Source: Clostridiales bacterium
GTDB lineage: Bacteria > Bacillota > Clostridia > Lachnospirales > Lachnospiraceae
Length of the DNA stretch: 47,475 nucleotides
Assembly: GCA_020859995.1 (NCBI GenBank)
Contig: JAJBVE010000231.1
Span: forward strand, 1-47,475
Direction of reading: 5' to 3'
Below are positions 6,596-15,051 of the stretch, piece by piece. The notes under the pieces were generated by a model, which saw only the letters and a program-made list of their open reading frames with translations, was not told where the DNA came from and searched no databases. The stretch's first letter is position 1, and every line of letters starts with the position of its first letter. Made by a program: the position numbers and the translations under genes.

Positions 6596-9500
6596 TCAGC
6601 AGCTTTCTTCCCCTCCGGCTCCTGTCAAAGGCTTGACAGAGCCAAAGAGTTCTTCCGCTTCTTTGATTTTCTCCTCGTTCCCGACCACACAGAAGGCTTG
6701 GTCGTCCAGCACTGCCTGCACGACCGGCGCGAGCGCGCGGATCTGCTCCGGAGTCGCGGAGAGGATCTCATCGCGCTCTCTCTGCACATCTTCTTCTGTC
6801 ACACCGCAGAAATACGCGTTCAGAGAGCGGGAGCCCTTCATCGCTGGAGTAAGAGGCGTGTCCAGATCGCTGATTGTCCCGATGATATATTTCGTCATCT
6901 CGCGCTCATCGGCGTCAAATCCACGCAAATACTCAGGAATTCCCTCAAAGATCCTGTTTGTCGCGCGCAGGTGCGGATCGCGATAAGAAACCAGATACGA
7001 GTCTCCCCGCCGCGTGAAGGCACACATGCACCCATAAGCTCCGCCTTTTACGCGAATATTCACCCAAAGGTATTCATAACTCATCAGAACCGTCAGAATT
7101 TTTAAAGTCCCTGTATAAGGCAGGCCTGCCTTGCAGAAATTGCCTGCACGAGCCACATACTGTACCTGGCCTGGAGTCGTGAAGCCCTCATTTTTCTTTA
7201 CCAAAACACGTGACTGCTGAAAGTCTGTCTTCAATCTCCCAGGCTGCTGATCGGTTTTCTCTTTCTTCAGCTGCCCGCAGAACTTCTCCAGCGGCGCCCG
7301 TAGAGCATCCAGACCTTCCTGGTCGGCAGTCACACTGACAAAAAGGTTTTCCTTACAGAACAGCAACTTACAGAGGGAGCGCAACTTTTCCTTCAGCATT
7401 TCTTTCTTTTCATCAAAATGCTGCTCCAGGTCTGCCGCCAACTCATAAAACGCGATGCCGGTCACTGCATCATTGAAAGCATTAAACTCTGACAGATACG
7501 ACAGCGCACGCCCGGCCGCGGCCTGATGGCCTGAAGCCGCAAGCTGCATAGACAGCCGTGATTTGAGCTTTGCCAGAATCTCATACAGCCGTTTATCATC
7601 ATCAAACCGCGATGTCAGGATTTCCCCGGACATCTCCAGCGCGTATGGAAGCTTCTCATAAAGCGCGCGCGAACGGATGCCAATGAACGAACGGATACCA
7701 TTTCTCACACTGCTTCCGGCATTATTTCCCGTGACACTACTTCCTGCAGCATTATTTCCCGCGGCATTATTTCCCGCGGCACTACTTCCTGCGGTACTAC
7801 TTCCTGCGGCACTATTTCCAACACAATCTCCACTGTCTTTCGCGGCATTCTTTTTATCGCTGTCTTCCGGGAATGTTCTGGAATCATCAGCAAGCGGAAA
7901 CACGCTGATCCCCGCCGAAATTCCTCCTGTATTCATGTAAATGTCATTGTTCAGATCGCTGTAGGTAAAGTGCTCCGTGTCCACCATTCCCAGCACGGCT
8001 TTCAGAATCCCCAGATACCCGGTATCCTCTACAAGTATCTGATCCGCGTCAAAAAGCAGATCCAGATAACAGATACCATTGGTAAACTCGTCATGGTGCA
8101 GCACGGTCACGCCGTCCCACTGATATTCTGTATTCTCAAAAGGCGCTGCCTTTTTCCCGATATCCTCTCGCGTCAGCATTGGAAGCTTCGAGAGCTCCTC
8201 CGGCGTCGACGGAGTCTCCTGAAACGCGCGCAGCCGTTTCGTTGCCGCAATCCTCTCCTGTATTCCCGCCTCATCCAAAGATTCTTTATAAATACGAAGC
8301 TTCTCGCGCAAAGCCGCGTCTTTCTTTGCGGTCAGCCCTTTTTCCGGAACCAGCGTCACCAGAGATGCATGGGTATTTTCCAGCAGATATTTGCGGATCA
8401 GGTCTTCGAAATAAGAAGTTTCCGCCCGTTTTTTAAGAGTATCGTAAACGTCCAGCTGCTTCAGGTACGAAAATGCCGCCTGATCGTCGTAAAGCCAGCT
8501 GTCAAATACATCCAGCCCGTACATCAGGCCCTTCGGATAAGAGCCATAATCTGCCTCGCGGAACTTAAATTCCATGGAATTGATTCCTGCGTACAGGGAC
8601 TTTTTGTCAATTCCTTCTTTAACGATTTTCTCCAGAGTCTCCCGAATCACTGCAAGGAACCGCTCCGTATCCGATTCATTCGCGTTTTTCGCGATAATAC
8701 TCAAATACGGCTGATACACGCCGCTTCCATAATCACTGATAATGTCGTTGCCAATCCCGGCGTCCAGAAGCGCCTGCTTCAGCGGTGCCCCGGGCGCGGA
8801 AAGGAGCGCATACTCCAGTACCGCGAACGCGTTGGAAAGCTCCACATCCAGCCCCGTCCCAATGACAGCATTCCAGGACAGATAAGTGCTGTCCTCCGTC
8901 TCGTCCGCATCGGAAATCGGATAGCTGCGCTGTACACGCCGCAACTCCTCAAACGGAGCCTGCAGCTCGATCACCGGCCGCACACCCGTATCCTCGAACG
9001 CGCTCAGATACTCCCGGTCCAGCCAGGTGAGCCGTTCTTCGATATCCATATTTCCATAAAAATAGATATAGCTGTTCGAAGGATGATAGTGTTTTTTATG
9101 AAAAGCCAGGAAATCCTCATATTTCAGATCCGGAATATGATCCGGATCTCCGCCGGACTCCACGCCGTAGACCGTATCCGGGAACAGGCTGTCCATGATC
9201 GTGCGCTCCAGCATATCCTCCGGAGAGGAAAAGGCGCCCTTCATCTCATTGTAGACCACACCGTTGACCGTGAGCTCATCTTCCGGATTTTCCAGCTGGT
9301 AGCTCCAGCCTTCCTGCCGGAAAATCTGCTCATTTTTATAAATATTCGGATAAAAAACCGCGTCCAGATACACATCCATCAGATTGCAGAAATCCTTGTC
9401 ATTGCAGCTCGCGATCGGAAACATCGTCTTATCCGGATAAGTCATCGCGTTCAGAAACGTATTTAACGACCCCTTCACCAGCTCCACAAACGGATCCTTC

Positions 9501-9736
9501 ATCGGAAACTTGCGGCTGCCGCAGAGCACGCTGTGCTCCAGAATATGCGGAACGCCGGTGCTGTCCGTCGGCAATGTCTTAAAGGCAATGTTAAACACCT
9601 TATTTTCATCATCATTCTGCAGCACCAGGATCCGCGCCCCGCTCTTATTGTGGCGAAGCAGATATCCGTCTGATCGGATATCCTCAATCCTCTCCTGCTG
9701 CACGAGCTCATACTGTGGAAGCAACTCCAGATTCAT
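6596..9736 (-). CDS. M16C-family metallopeptidase (insulinase / presequence-protease type)
   Basis: A large zinc peptidase of 1046 aa, of the M16C clan that includes presequence protease and falcilysin and degrades short unfolded peptides. The inverted zinc motif is HILEH (H64, E67 catalytic, H68), with the third ligand E164 in NEMKGAFS. The C-terminal R/Y-containing module appears in NIRVKGGAYGCMCAF. There is no signal peptide, so it is likely cytoplasmic. A low-complexity insert of about seven five-residue units (AAGNN/AAGSS) at residues about 637-672 probably lies in the linker between the two halves. The start is next to GGGGAAAGGAATG. It is upstream of era on the same strand. Confidence 0.92.
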   Translation of the reverse strand: MNLELLPQYELVQQERIEDIRSDGYLLRHNKSGARILVLQNDDENKVFNIAFKTLPTDSTGVPHILEHSVLCGSRKFPMKDPFVELVKGSLNTFLNAMTYPDKTMFPIASCNDKDFCNLMDVYLDAVFYPNIYKNEQIFRQEGWSYQLENPEDELTVNGVVYNEMKGAFSSPEDMLERTIMDSLFPDTVYGVESGGDPDHIPDLKYEDFLAFHKKHYHPSNSYIYFYGNMDIEERLTWLDREYLSAFEDTGVRPVIELQAPFEELRRVQRSYPISDADETEDSTYLSWNAVIGTGLDVELSNAFAVLEYALLSAPGAPLKQALLDAGIGNDIISDYGSGVYQPYLSIIAKNANESDTERFLAVIRETLEKIVKEGIDKKSLYAGINSMEFKFREADYGSYPKGLMYGLDVFDSWLYDDQAAFSYLKQLDVYDTLKKRAETSYFEDLIRKYLLENTHASLVTLVPEKGLTAKKDAALREKLRIYKESLDEAGIQERIAATKRLRAFQETPSTPEELSKLPMLTREDIGKKAAPFENTEYQWDGVTVLHHDEFTNGICYLDLLFDADQILVEDTGYLGILKAVLGMVDTEHFTYSDLNNDIYMNTGGISAGISVFPLADDSRTFPEDSDKKNAAKDSGDCVGNSAAGSSTAGSSAAGNNAAGNNAAGSSVTGNNAGSSVRNGIRSFIGIRSRALYEKLPYALEMSGEILTSRFDDDKRLYEILAKLKSRLSMQLAASGHQAAAGRALSYLSEFNAFNDAVTGIAFYELAADLEQHFDEKKEMLKEKLRSLCKLLFCKENLFVSVTADQEGLDALRAPLEKFCGQLKKEKTDQQPGRLKTDFQQSRVLVKKNEGFTTPGQVQYVARAGNFCKAGLPYTGTLKILTVLMSYEYLWVNIRVKGGAYGCMCAFTRRGDSYLVSYRDPHLRATNRIFEGIPEYLRGFDADEREMTKYIIGTISDLDTPLTPAMKGSRSLNAYFCGVTEEDVQRERDEILSATPEQIRALAPVVQAVLDDQAFCVVGNEEKIKEAEELFGSVKPLTGAGGEESC
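7721..7825. repeat. 15-bp in-frame tandem repeat inside the M16C peptidase gene
   Basis: Seven 15-base units alternating ATTATTTCCCGCGGC-like and ACTACTTCCTGCGGC-like forms (7721, 7736, 7751, 7766, 7781, 7796, 7811). They encode Ala/Gly/Asn/Ser pentapeptides on the minus strand. A period of 15 keeps the frame. Confidence 0.85.
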
Positions 9737-9831
9737 TCGTTTTTCATTCCTTTCCCCTGTTTATATTCATTAAAAGCATAAATGCTATATCATACAATCT
9801 TCTCATTGAATGCGAAAATTTCTCTGAACTG

Positions 9832-10527
9832 TTATACAATTCCGTTACTATCCGGCACATTTTTTTCTGATTTAAGACACTTCCGTCTCAGCAGGCGATA
9901 CGCGCCCCCTGTCAGTATACCCCCTAAAAACAAAAATAACAGAATCGCCGCCGCGCAGTGCGCAAAAAATGTATCCGGCAGAATCAAAATCACCGGATCC
10001 GTAATCGGGTCAAACAGCCAATAGTCATTCTGGAAAAATAATTCGTGGAAGCGGACAAAAAAGGACTCCCAGTCCAACATCGCGCATACCCCTAACACGA
10101 TGGGCACTGCAAATGTCAGCAGGGAAATCAGCTTTAATCCTCCATATTCCCTGCGAGGCAGTTTTCGGCATAGCAGGATCAGCACCACAATCCCCGAAAC
10201 GACAAACAAAATCTGTATGGCCACAAAAATACGCTTTACCTCTTTAAAATGAATCTCCGCCTCGTCTGACATCGGAAAATCTGGAAATTCGAGCTTGTCC
10301 ACACCCTTGAGCAGTAAGTTGTAATCAATCAACACATCATAATTCTCTCGAATCAGCTCCTCGGAATATCCGGTCTGTGCCTCCAGGTCAAGATAGTCAA
10401 TATCAAAATAGTAAATACACCGGAGATTCAGCACCAGAACTACCGACAGGCAAACAAAAAAGAGGAACCCCATCAGTCCCAGAAATAAGTCTCCCAGTCT
10501 GGATCGAATGCCCATGCGCAGTCCCAT
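9832..10527 (-). CDS. DUF1461 / TIGR01906-type integral membrane protein
   Basis: 231 aa with about four to five transmembrane segments: one near residues 12-35 and two in the middle around ILFVVSGIVVLILL and LISLLTFAVPIVLG. The last is in AAAILLFLFLGG. The family signature is the extracytoplasmic FHELFFQNDYWLFDP followed by DPVILILPDTFF. The biochemical role of this family is unknown. I chose the ATG at 10527 because AAAGGGAGGC precedes it; an upstream GTG extension lacks a ribosome binding site. The promoter upstream carries a palindrome over its -10 box, so expression is probably repressor controlled. Confidence 0.85.
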   Translation of the reverse strand: MGLRMGIRSRLGDLFLGLMGFLFFVCLSVVLVLNLRCIYYFDIDYLDLEAQTGYSEELIRENYDVLIDYNLLLKGVDKLEFPDFPMSDEAEIHFKEVKRIFVAIQILFVVSGIVVLILLCRKLPRREYGGLKLISLLTFAVPIVLGVCAMLDWESFFVRFHELFFQNDYWLFDPITDPVILILPDTFFAHCAAAILLFLFLGGILTGGAYRLLRRKCLKSEKNVPDSNGIV

Positions 10528-10628
10528 CCTTCTGCCTCCCTTTACCACTCTTTGCCATTTGTTTTCCTGATGTTTTCAAATGCCGGCCGTCTTGCACGCC
10601 CTGCCGGGTAACGTACATTTCTTCTAAA

Positions 10629-10662
10629 GTGGTACTATACCACAAAAAAATAAGCTTGTAAA
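10629..10662 (-). promoter_or_regulatory. Promoter of the DUF1461 gene with operator palindrome over the -10
   Basis: Minus strand TTTACA (10657-10662), a 17-base spacer, and TATAGT (10634-10639). A perfect 15-base palindrome GTGGTATAGTACCAC (10629-10643) covers the -10 box, so a dimeric repressor bound there would block RNA polymerase. The regulator is not identified; a GntR-like protein is only a guess from the dyad type. Confidence 0.6.
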
Positions 10663-10666
10663 TCGA

Positions 10667-10708
10667 AAACCCCTGCCAAACCATTTTTCATGGTTCGGCA
10701 GGGGTTTT
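10667..10708. terminator. Strong terminator after the B-repeat surface protein gene
   Basis: Twelve-bp stem AAAACCCCTGCC/GGCAGGGGTTTT with an additional AACCAT/ATGGTT inner stem. On the minus strand it lies 35 bases past the stop codon and ends in TTTTCGATTT. Confidence 0.85.
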
Positions 10709-10743
10709 ACTATTGACTCAATCCATTTTTATCTGTCCGTTCA

Positions 10744-13700
10744 CTATCTCTGGCTTCTTCTCCTGCGGATAAATACCACCAGTACAATGATAAAGATCAG
10801 GCATGCCACAATAGCTATGGCCGCTACTGCGAAAATCGGTGTCGAATCACCGGTCTGCACGGACTCCAGTGAATTCACGATATTGAAGGTCACCGATGTC
10901 GTCGATGTCGTACCGTCCGCCACCCAGGAGCTGCCATCGTAAACCTGTCTCGCGAAGGTCACCTTCAGTGTGTACTCTCCTGTCTTTTTGATCGACATGG
11001 AAGTCTCATATGGAGAGGAAGACCATGTGTTGGACACATTTCCAATCTGGTATCCAGTCGGCACGTAGCGGATATCGCCAGGGTTCGGATTTGTATTGGA
11101 CATACCAGCCCCGACTGGAGTAAAGGTCAGTTTCTCATTTGCCAGGTAAGAGCCGCCCTCTGTGATACCGCTGATATAGTTGTTCGCCTCTGTCGGCCCG
11201 TCCTCGTAGGTCGCCGTAATCGTCACATTACCCGCCGGGAGTGTCGCTGTCGTAGTCGCGCGGGATGTATCCGTGAATGTCACATCGCCGCTCGATGCAG
11301 TCCAGGCGCTGAATTCCTTCCCGCTCGCCGGATAGTTGGCTGTGAGGGTGACGGTGTCGCCATAGTAATAACTGGTCTGACTCGTAGTGCCATTTACTAC
11401 CGTAAGCGTGTACTGCGCCAGCTTATAATTTGCTGTTACCTTCACATCTGCCGACGGCATCGTGAACGTTGTAGTAGAGCTGGACGCGTCTGCCAGAGTC
11501 ACGTTCTGTGTATCGACTGTCCAGGAGTCAAACTCGTATCCGGTCTCCGGAGCCGCCGCTGTAATAGTAACTGTCGTATCCGCGGTAGCCTCGGAATAAT
11601 CCGCGGAGCCACCTGATACGGTCACACTGTATTTTACTCCCGTATAGGTAGCCGCAAGAGAAAGATCTCCATCCACTACCAGCGTAAGGGTCGTAGCGGA
11701 AGCGTCATCACCGAGATCATAATCTCCTTCTAATACTTCCCAGCCCGCAAACTCCTGCCCGTTCGGAGCCGCGTTCGCGGTCACTGTAATCTGCGCGCCA
11801 TCCTCATAAGTATGAGAAGTGTAGGAGCCATCAATCAGGCCGTTTGAAACCGTCACAGTATAGGTATCCGGAAGAGCCACATAGGTTGCTTCCAATGTCA
11901 CATTGCCCGCCGGCATCGTAAAGGAGGTCGTCGGTGAGGAGGCTGCTGCAAGAGTGATTTCTGTCGAATCATCCGCAACTGTCCATCCGTCAAACTCATA
12001 TCCGTCCTCGGCCGTATCCGCGATAATGCTCACCGTAGAACCGTATTCAAAAGTACCTGAAGTTTCTCCGGTGCCTGTCGTACCGCCGTCTACTGTCACG
12101 GTATAAGAAGCATTCTTGAAGCTCGCGGTCAGAGTCGCGTCCGATGCGGACATGGTCACCAGCGTGCTGCCGTCGCTCTGCGCTTCCAAAGTCACCGTAC
12201 CGCTTGTAACGGTCCAGGTATCAAAGGTCTTTCCTGTCTCAGAAGTCGTAGCGTCCGCCAGCGTATAAGTCGCTCCCGAGGCAAGCTCCACAGTGGATGT
12301 TTCAGAGCCGCTCACAATGCTGAGTGTATACTTTGTTACTGTATAATTTGCCTTAATCGTCACGTCAGAAGAAGGCATGGTAAATGTCGTGTCCGCGCTG
12401 GCAGAATCCGCGAAAGTCGCTGTATCCGTGTCAATTTCCGTCAAATCCACACTCCAGCCTGTAAATGTATAGCCGGAGATCGCCGGAGCGGATACGGAAA
12501 CAGCGGTGCCGCTCTCTACATCCGTGACAGATCCTGCTGTCTGTAATTCAGTCCCATCGTCTGAAACGTAGCTGATCGTCAGCGTATAAGTTGGCGGAAT
12601 TTCCGTATAATTTGATACGATGGTCACATCCGCGGCAGGCATGGTAAAGGACGTACCGTCTTCGCTCGTGGTCAGACTGATCTCGCTTTTATCCTCCGTA
12701 GTCATTACTGTCCAGGAATCAAACGTGTATCCGGTAATCGCTGTCGCGTCCGAAAGCGTGTAGGTTGCGCCTTCCGCGTAAGTAGTCTCATCAGTCTCTG
12801 CCGCAGCTATCTCGTTTTCACCAGACACATAAGTCCGGGTAACCGTATAATAAGCCGTCGTAGTCTCTGCCACTGGTTCGGCAGCGCTTTCCGTTGAAGT
12901 CTCCGACTCCGTGGTCCCTTCCGTTGAGACTTCCGCTTCACCATCCGTAAGATCAACAACCACAATTCCGTCGTCAACGTCTGCCGCTTCCGTCGCGGTA
13001 GTCTCTGCGGCAGTTTCCACTGTAGTCTCTGCTGTGGTTTCCTCGGTGCCCTCTGCTGTATAAGTAGCCAGGAGGGTTACATCCGTATCCGGTACAGTAA
13101 AGCTGATCGTCTGCGCGGTCAGATCCTCTAACGCGACATTGAGTGTGGATACGTACCAGCCGCTGAAGGTATAGCCAGACAATGTATCCGCTGTCAATGT
13201 AACAGTATCTCCGGCCGCGTACGTATTCACAACCGAATACACATACGCGTCCGCTCCTGTATCGCCATAGACAGACACGCTGGAATAGGTAATATCCGTT
13301 GTCGATATGTCATCGATCACTACCACATCCGCGGAACTGTCGTCCTCTGCGGCATCTGTCTCAGCAGCTGCTTCTGTCTGTGTAACTGCTGCTTCCGTCT
13401 CTACGACAACCGCCGCCTCTGTTTCTACGACAACTGCTGCCTCTGTCTCTACGACCGGCGCTTCTGTCTCTACGACCGTTGCCTCAGTCTCTACAACTGC
13501 TGCTTCCGTCTCTACGACCGCTGCCTCAGTTTCTACGACAACCGCAGCTTCTGTCTCTACAACCGGAGCCTCTGTCTCTACGACTGGTGCTTCTGTCTCC
13601 ACAACCGGCGCTTCTGTCTCTACGACCTTCTCCTGATAATTCGCCGTCACAGTGACACCCTTATTCGTCATCGTCAGAGTCGTCTCCGCGCTCGACGTGT

Positions 13701-14277
13701 CCGCGACGGAAACACTGACACTCTCATCCGTCACCGTCCAGGTCCATCCGGCGAACTCATATCCTTCGTCCGGTTCGGCTGCCGTAATCTTTACACTCTC
13801 GCCACTCTGATAGTACGCGATGTCCTCACTGATGCCTTTTTCCTCGAGCGCCGTCTTCTCCTCATCTGTGAATGAGTAGTGATTCTCCGTCGTGCCGGTA
13901 CCATCCGCAGCAGCAGACTCAGAAGTACCGTCTACTACAGTCAGCACATATCCCGCTGTCGTCAGGGTGACCATTGCAGGCGTAGCCTCAACCCCCTCGG
14001 CAGCCTCCGTCCCAGCCTGATAAGAAACGGAATATGCCTCATCATCAGAAGTATTTTCCCAGGAGCCGCTGCCGTCCGCGGTCGCGATCTGCTCTCCAGC
14101 CGCGTTCTGAATAATGGTTCCCTCTGAAATCCCTGTCAGCGTATCGCCAGGGAACAGTGCGCTCGTGCTAAGGTCGGCGGTCACATCATAAGAAACCGCC
14201 AGGGCCTGCGCTCCCGGAACGCATGTCAGTACGCATGCGAGCAGGAGGCTCAGAAACGTTCTCTGCTTTCTTTTCAT
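10744..14277 (-). CDS. Large surface protein with nine InlB-type B-repeat units
   Basis: 1177 aa with an N-terminal signal peptide (KRKQRTFLSLLL..., cleavage near ALA/VS). It contains nine divergent repeats of about 75 residues. Each has the plan YTVTV..G..., GxTVTITA, GYEFxGWT, a short strand, then TxTFTMPxxDVTxxANY, as in listerial B-repeats (Flg_new family). Between units 1 and 2 lies a stalk of about a dozen VVETEA hexapeptides (13385-13630), and a second Thr/Glu linker lies after unit 2. The C-terminus has QTGD, a hydrophobic helix and RRRR. That looks like a degenerate sortase signal or a plain membrane anchor, since a full LPxTG is not present. It is probably displayed on the cell surface for adhesion or sensing; the ligand is unknown. 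Confidence 0.88.
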   Translation of the reverse strand: MKRKQRTFLSLLLACVLTCVPGAQALAVSYDVTADLSTSALFPGDTLTGISEGTIIQNAAGEQIATADGSGSWENTSDDEAYSVSYQAGTEAAEGVEATPAMVTLTTAGYVLTVVDGTSESAAADGTGTTENHYSFTDEEKTALEEKGISEDIAYYQSGESVKITAAEPDEGYEFAGWTWTVTDESVSVSVADTSSAETTLTMTNKGVTVTANYQEKVVETEAPVVETEAPVVETEAPVVETEAAVVVETEAAVVETEAAVVETEATVVETEAPVVETEAAVVVETEAAVVVETEAAVTQTEAAAETDAAEDDSSADVVVIDDISTTDITYSSVSVYGDTGADAYVYSVVNTYAAGDTVTLTADTLSGYTFSGWYVSTLNVALEDLTAQTISFTVPDTDVTLLATYTAEGTEETTAETTVETAAETTATEAADVDDGIVVVDLTDGEAEVSTEGTTESETSTESAAEPVAETTTAYYTVTRTYVSGENEIAAAETDETTYAEGATYTLSDATAITGYTFDSWTVMTTEDKSEISLTTSEDGTSFTMPAADVTIVSNYTEIPPTYTLTISYVSDDGTELQTAGSVTDVESGTAVSVSAPAISGYTFTGWSVDLTEIDTDTATFADSASADTTFTMPSSDVTIKANYTVTKYTLSIVSGSETSTVELASGATYTLADATTSETGKTFDTWTVTSGTVTLEAQSDGSTLVTMSASDATLTASFKNASYTVTVDGGTTGTGETSGTFEYGSTVSIIADTAEDGYEFDGWTVADDSTEITLAAASSPTTSFTMPAGNVTLEATYVALPDTYTVTVSNGLIDGSYTSHTYEDGAQITVTANAAPNGQEFAGWEVLEGDYDLGDDASATTLTLVVDGDLSLAATYTGVKYSVTVSGGSADYSEATADTTVTITAAAPETGYEFDSWTVDTQNVTLADASSSTTTFTMPSADVKVTANYKLAQYTLTVVNGTTSQTSYYYGDTVTLTANYPASGKEFSAWTASSGDVTFTDTSRATTTATLPAGNVTITATYEDGPTEANNYISGITEGGSYLANEKLTFTPVGAGMSNTNPNPGDIRYVPTGYQIGNVSNTWSSSPYETSMSIKKTGEYTLKVTFARQVYDGSSWVADGTTSTTSVTFNIVNSLESVQTGDSTPIFAVAAIAIVACLIFIIVLVVFIRRRRSQR
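13385..13630. repeat. Hexapeptide-coding tandem repeat (VVETEA stalk)
   Basis: About a dozen 18-21 base units encoding VVETEA or VVVETEA inside the surface protein gene. The complementary strand gives an open frame of Ser-Val-Ser-Thr-Thr repeats that is an artefact of the composition. Confidence 0.85.
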
Positions 14278-14375
14278 AATAACCCTTCCTTTCTTTTTCT
14301 TACTTTCCGTAATGATAGGAAATCCTTAAACACCCGTTCTGTGTGCAGTGTTCTCCCGGCATTTAAGTTACTGCG

Positions 14376-14443
14376 ATTATAGCATAACGGTTTCGAAAAC
14401 AAATGATGGTTTCCCTGTGACTTTCTTAAAAAATCATTAAGAA
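14376..14443 (-). promoter_or_regulatory. Promoter region of the surface protein gene
   Basis: Minus-strand TATAAT at 14376-14381 without a good -35 box at 17 bases. Upstream at 14423-14443 is an inverted repeat TTCTTAA-N7-TTAAGAA in the position of an activator site. The leader is about 90 bases. Together with the rest of 14278-14556 this is a gene-free stretch; I see no ORF with a ribosome binding site in it. Confidence 0.45.
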
Positions 14444-14556
14444 TGTATGTTCGTTTTACTTCGCGGAATAAGCGCAGTATGTACGCCTGAGTGTTTATAG
14501 TAGTCTGGTCACAGCGGGAAAAGAAGGAGGCTTTCTGTTTCGCGGGAATTAAACGG

Positions 14557-14617
14557 AAAAAGAATTCCGCTGAGGCTTCCGCGGCAGCGCCGCGAAAATA
14601 ACAGCGGAATTCTTTAA
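14557..14617 (-). terminator. Terminator of rnpB
   Basis: Fourteen-bp stem AAAGAATTCCGCTG (14559-14572) with CAGCGGAATTCTTT (14602-14615), carrying a second GC-rich hairpin in its loop. On the minus strand it directly follows the RNase P RNA and ends in CTTTTTCCG. Confidence 0.75.
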
Positions 14618-14983
14618 GTAAGTGGGACGATAAGCCGGGTTCTGTCGTTGAGTGATCATCTATCTCGTCCTGCCGTTGCCGGCAGGCTCAAGCGACCTAC
14701 CTGAGGCTGGCGGGCAGCCTGGTGTAGCTCTTTCGCCTCTGTGCGGTCTTGCTTCGGATGGGGTTTACATATGCCACCTCTGTTACCAGAACATGCGGTA
14801 GTCTCTTACACTGCCTTTCCACCCTTACCGATCTCAAAAGAGAGCGGCGGTTTATTTCTGTTGCACTATCCCTGGAGTCGCCTCCGCCGGACGTTATCCG
14901 GCATCCTTGCCCTGTGAAGCCCGGACTTTCCTCAGCCGGCGTCTTTCGACTTCTGCCGGCCGCGATCACCTGTCCCGCTTACG
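14618..14983 (-). ncRNA. rnpB: RNase P catalytic RNA (bacterial type A)
   Basis: The ribozyme component of RNase P, which matures tRNA 5' ends. On the minus strand the universal segment GAGGAAAGTCCGGGC follows the 5' helix. The 3' conserved segment CGACAGAACCCGGCTTATCG lies near the end. The terminal P1 helix can be drawn: GTAAGCGGGAC near 14982 pairs with GTCCCACTTAC near 14620. The size of about 366 nt fits type A. The promoter places the start at about 14983, matching the P1 helix end. Confidence 0.95.
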
Positions 14984-14989
14984 CGGCGT

Positions 14990-15018
14990 ATTCTACCACA
15001 GGTTTTTATTTTTGTAAA
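14990..15018 (-). promoter_or_regulatory. Promoter of rnpB
   Basis: Minus strand TTTACA (15013-15018), a 17-base spacer, and TAGAAT (14990-14995). Seven bases downstream is the predicted first base of the RNase P RNA. Confidence 0.75.
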
Positions 15019-15051
15019 CCACATGTGATCAGAAAACTTTTTCAGGTTCAC

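Noticed and set aside
7970-9466. Long plus-strand open frame opposite the M16C peptidase
   Set aside because: Shadow of the peptidase gene caused by codon composition; the product is basic and low in recognisable motifs.
13307-13636. Plus-strand Ser-Val-Ser-Thr-Thr repeat protein
   Set aside because: Exact complement of the VVETEA-coding stalk; no start signals.
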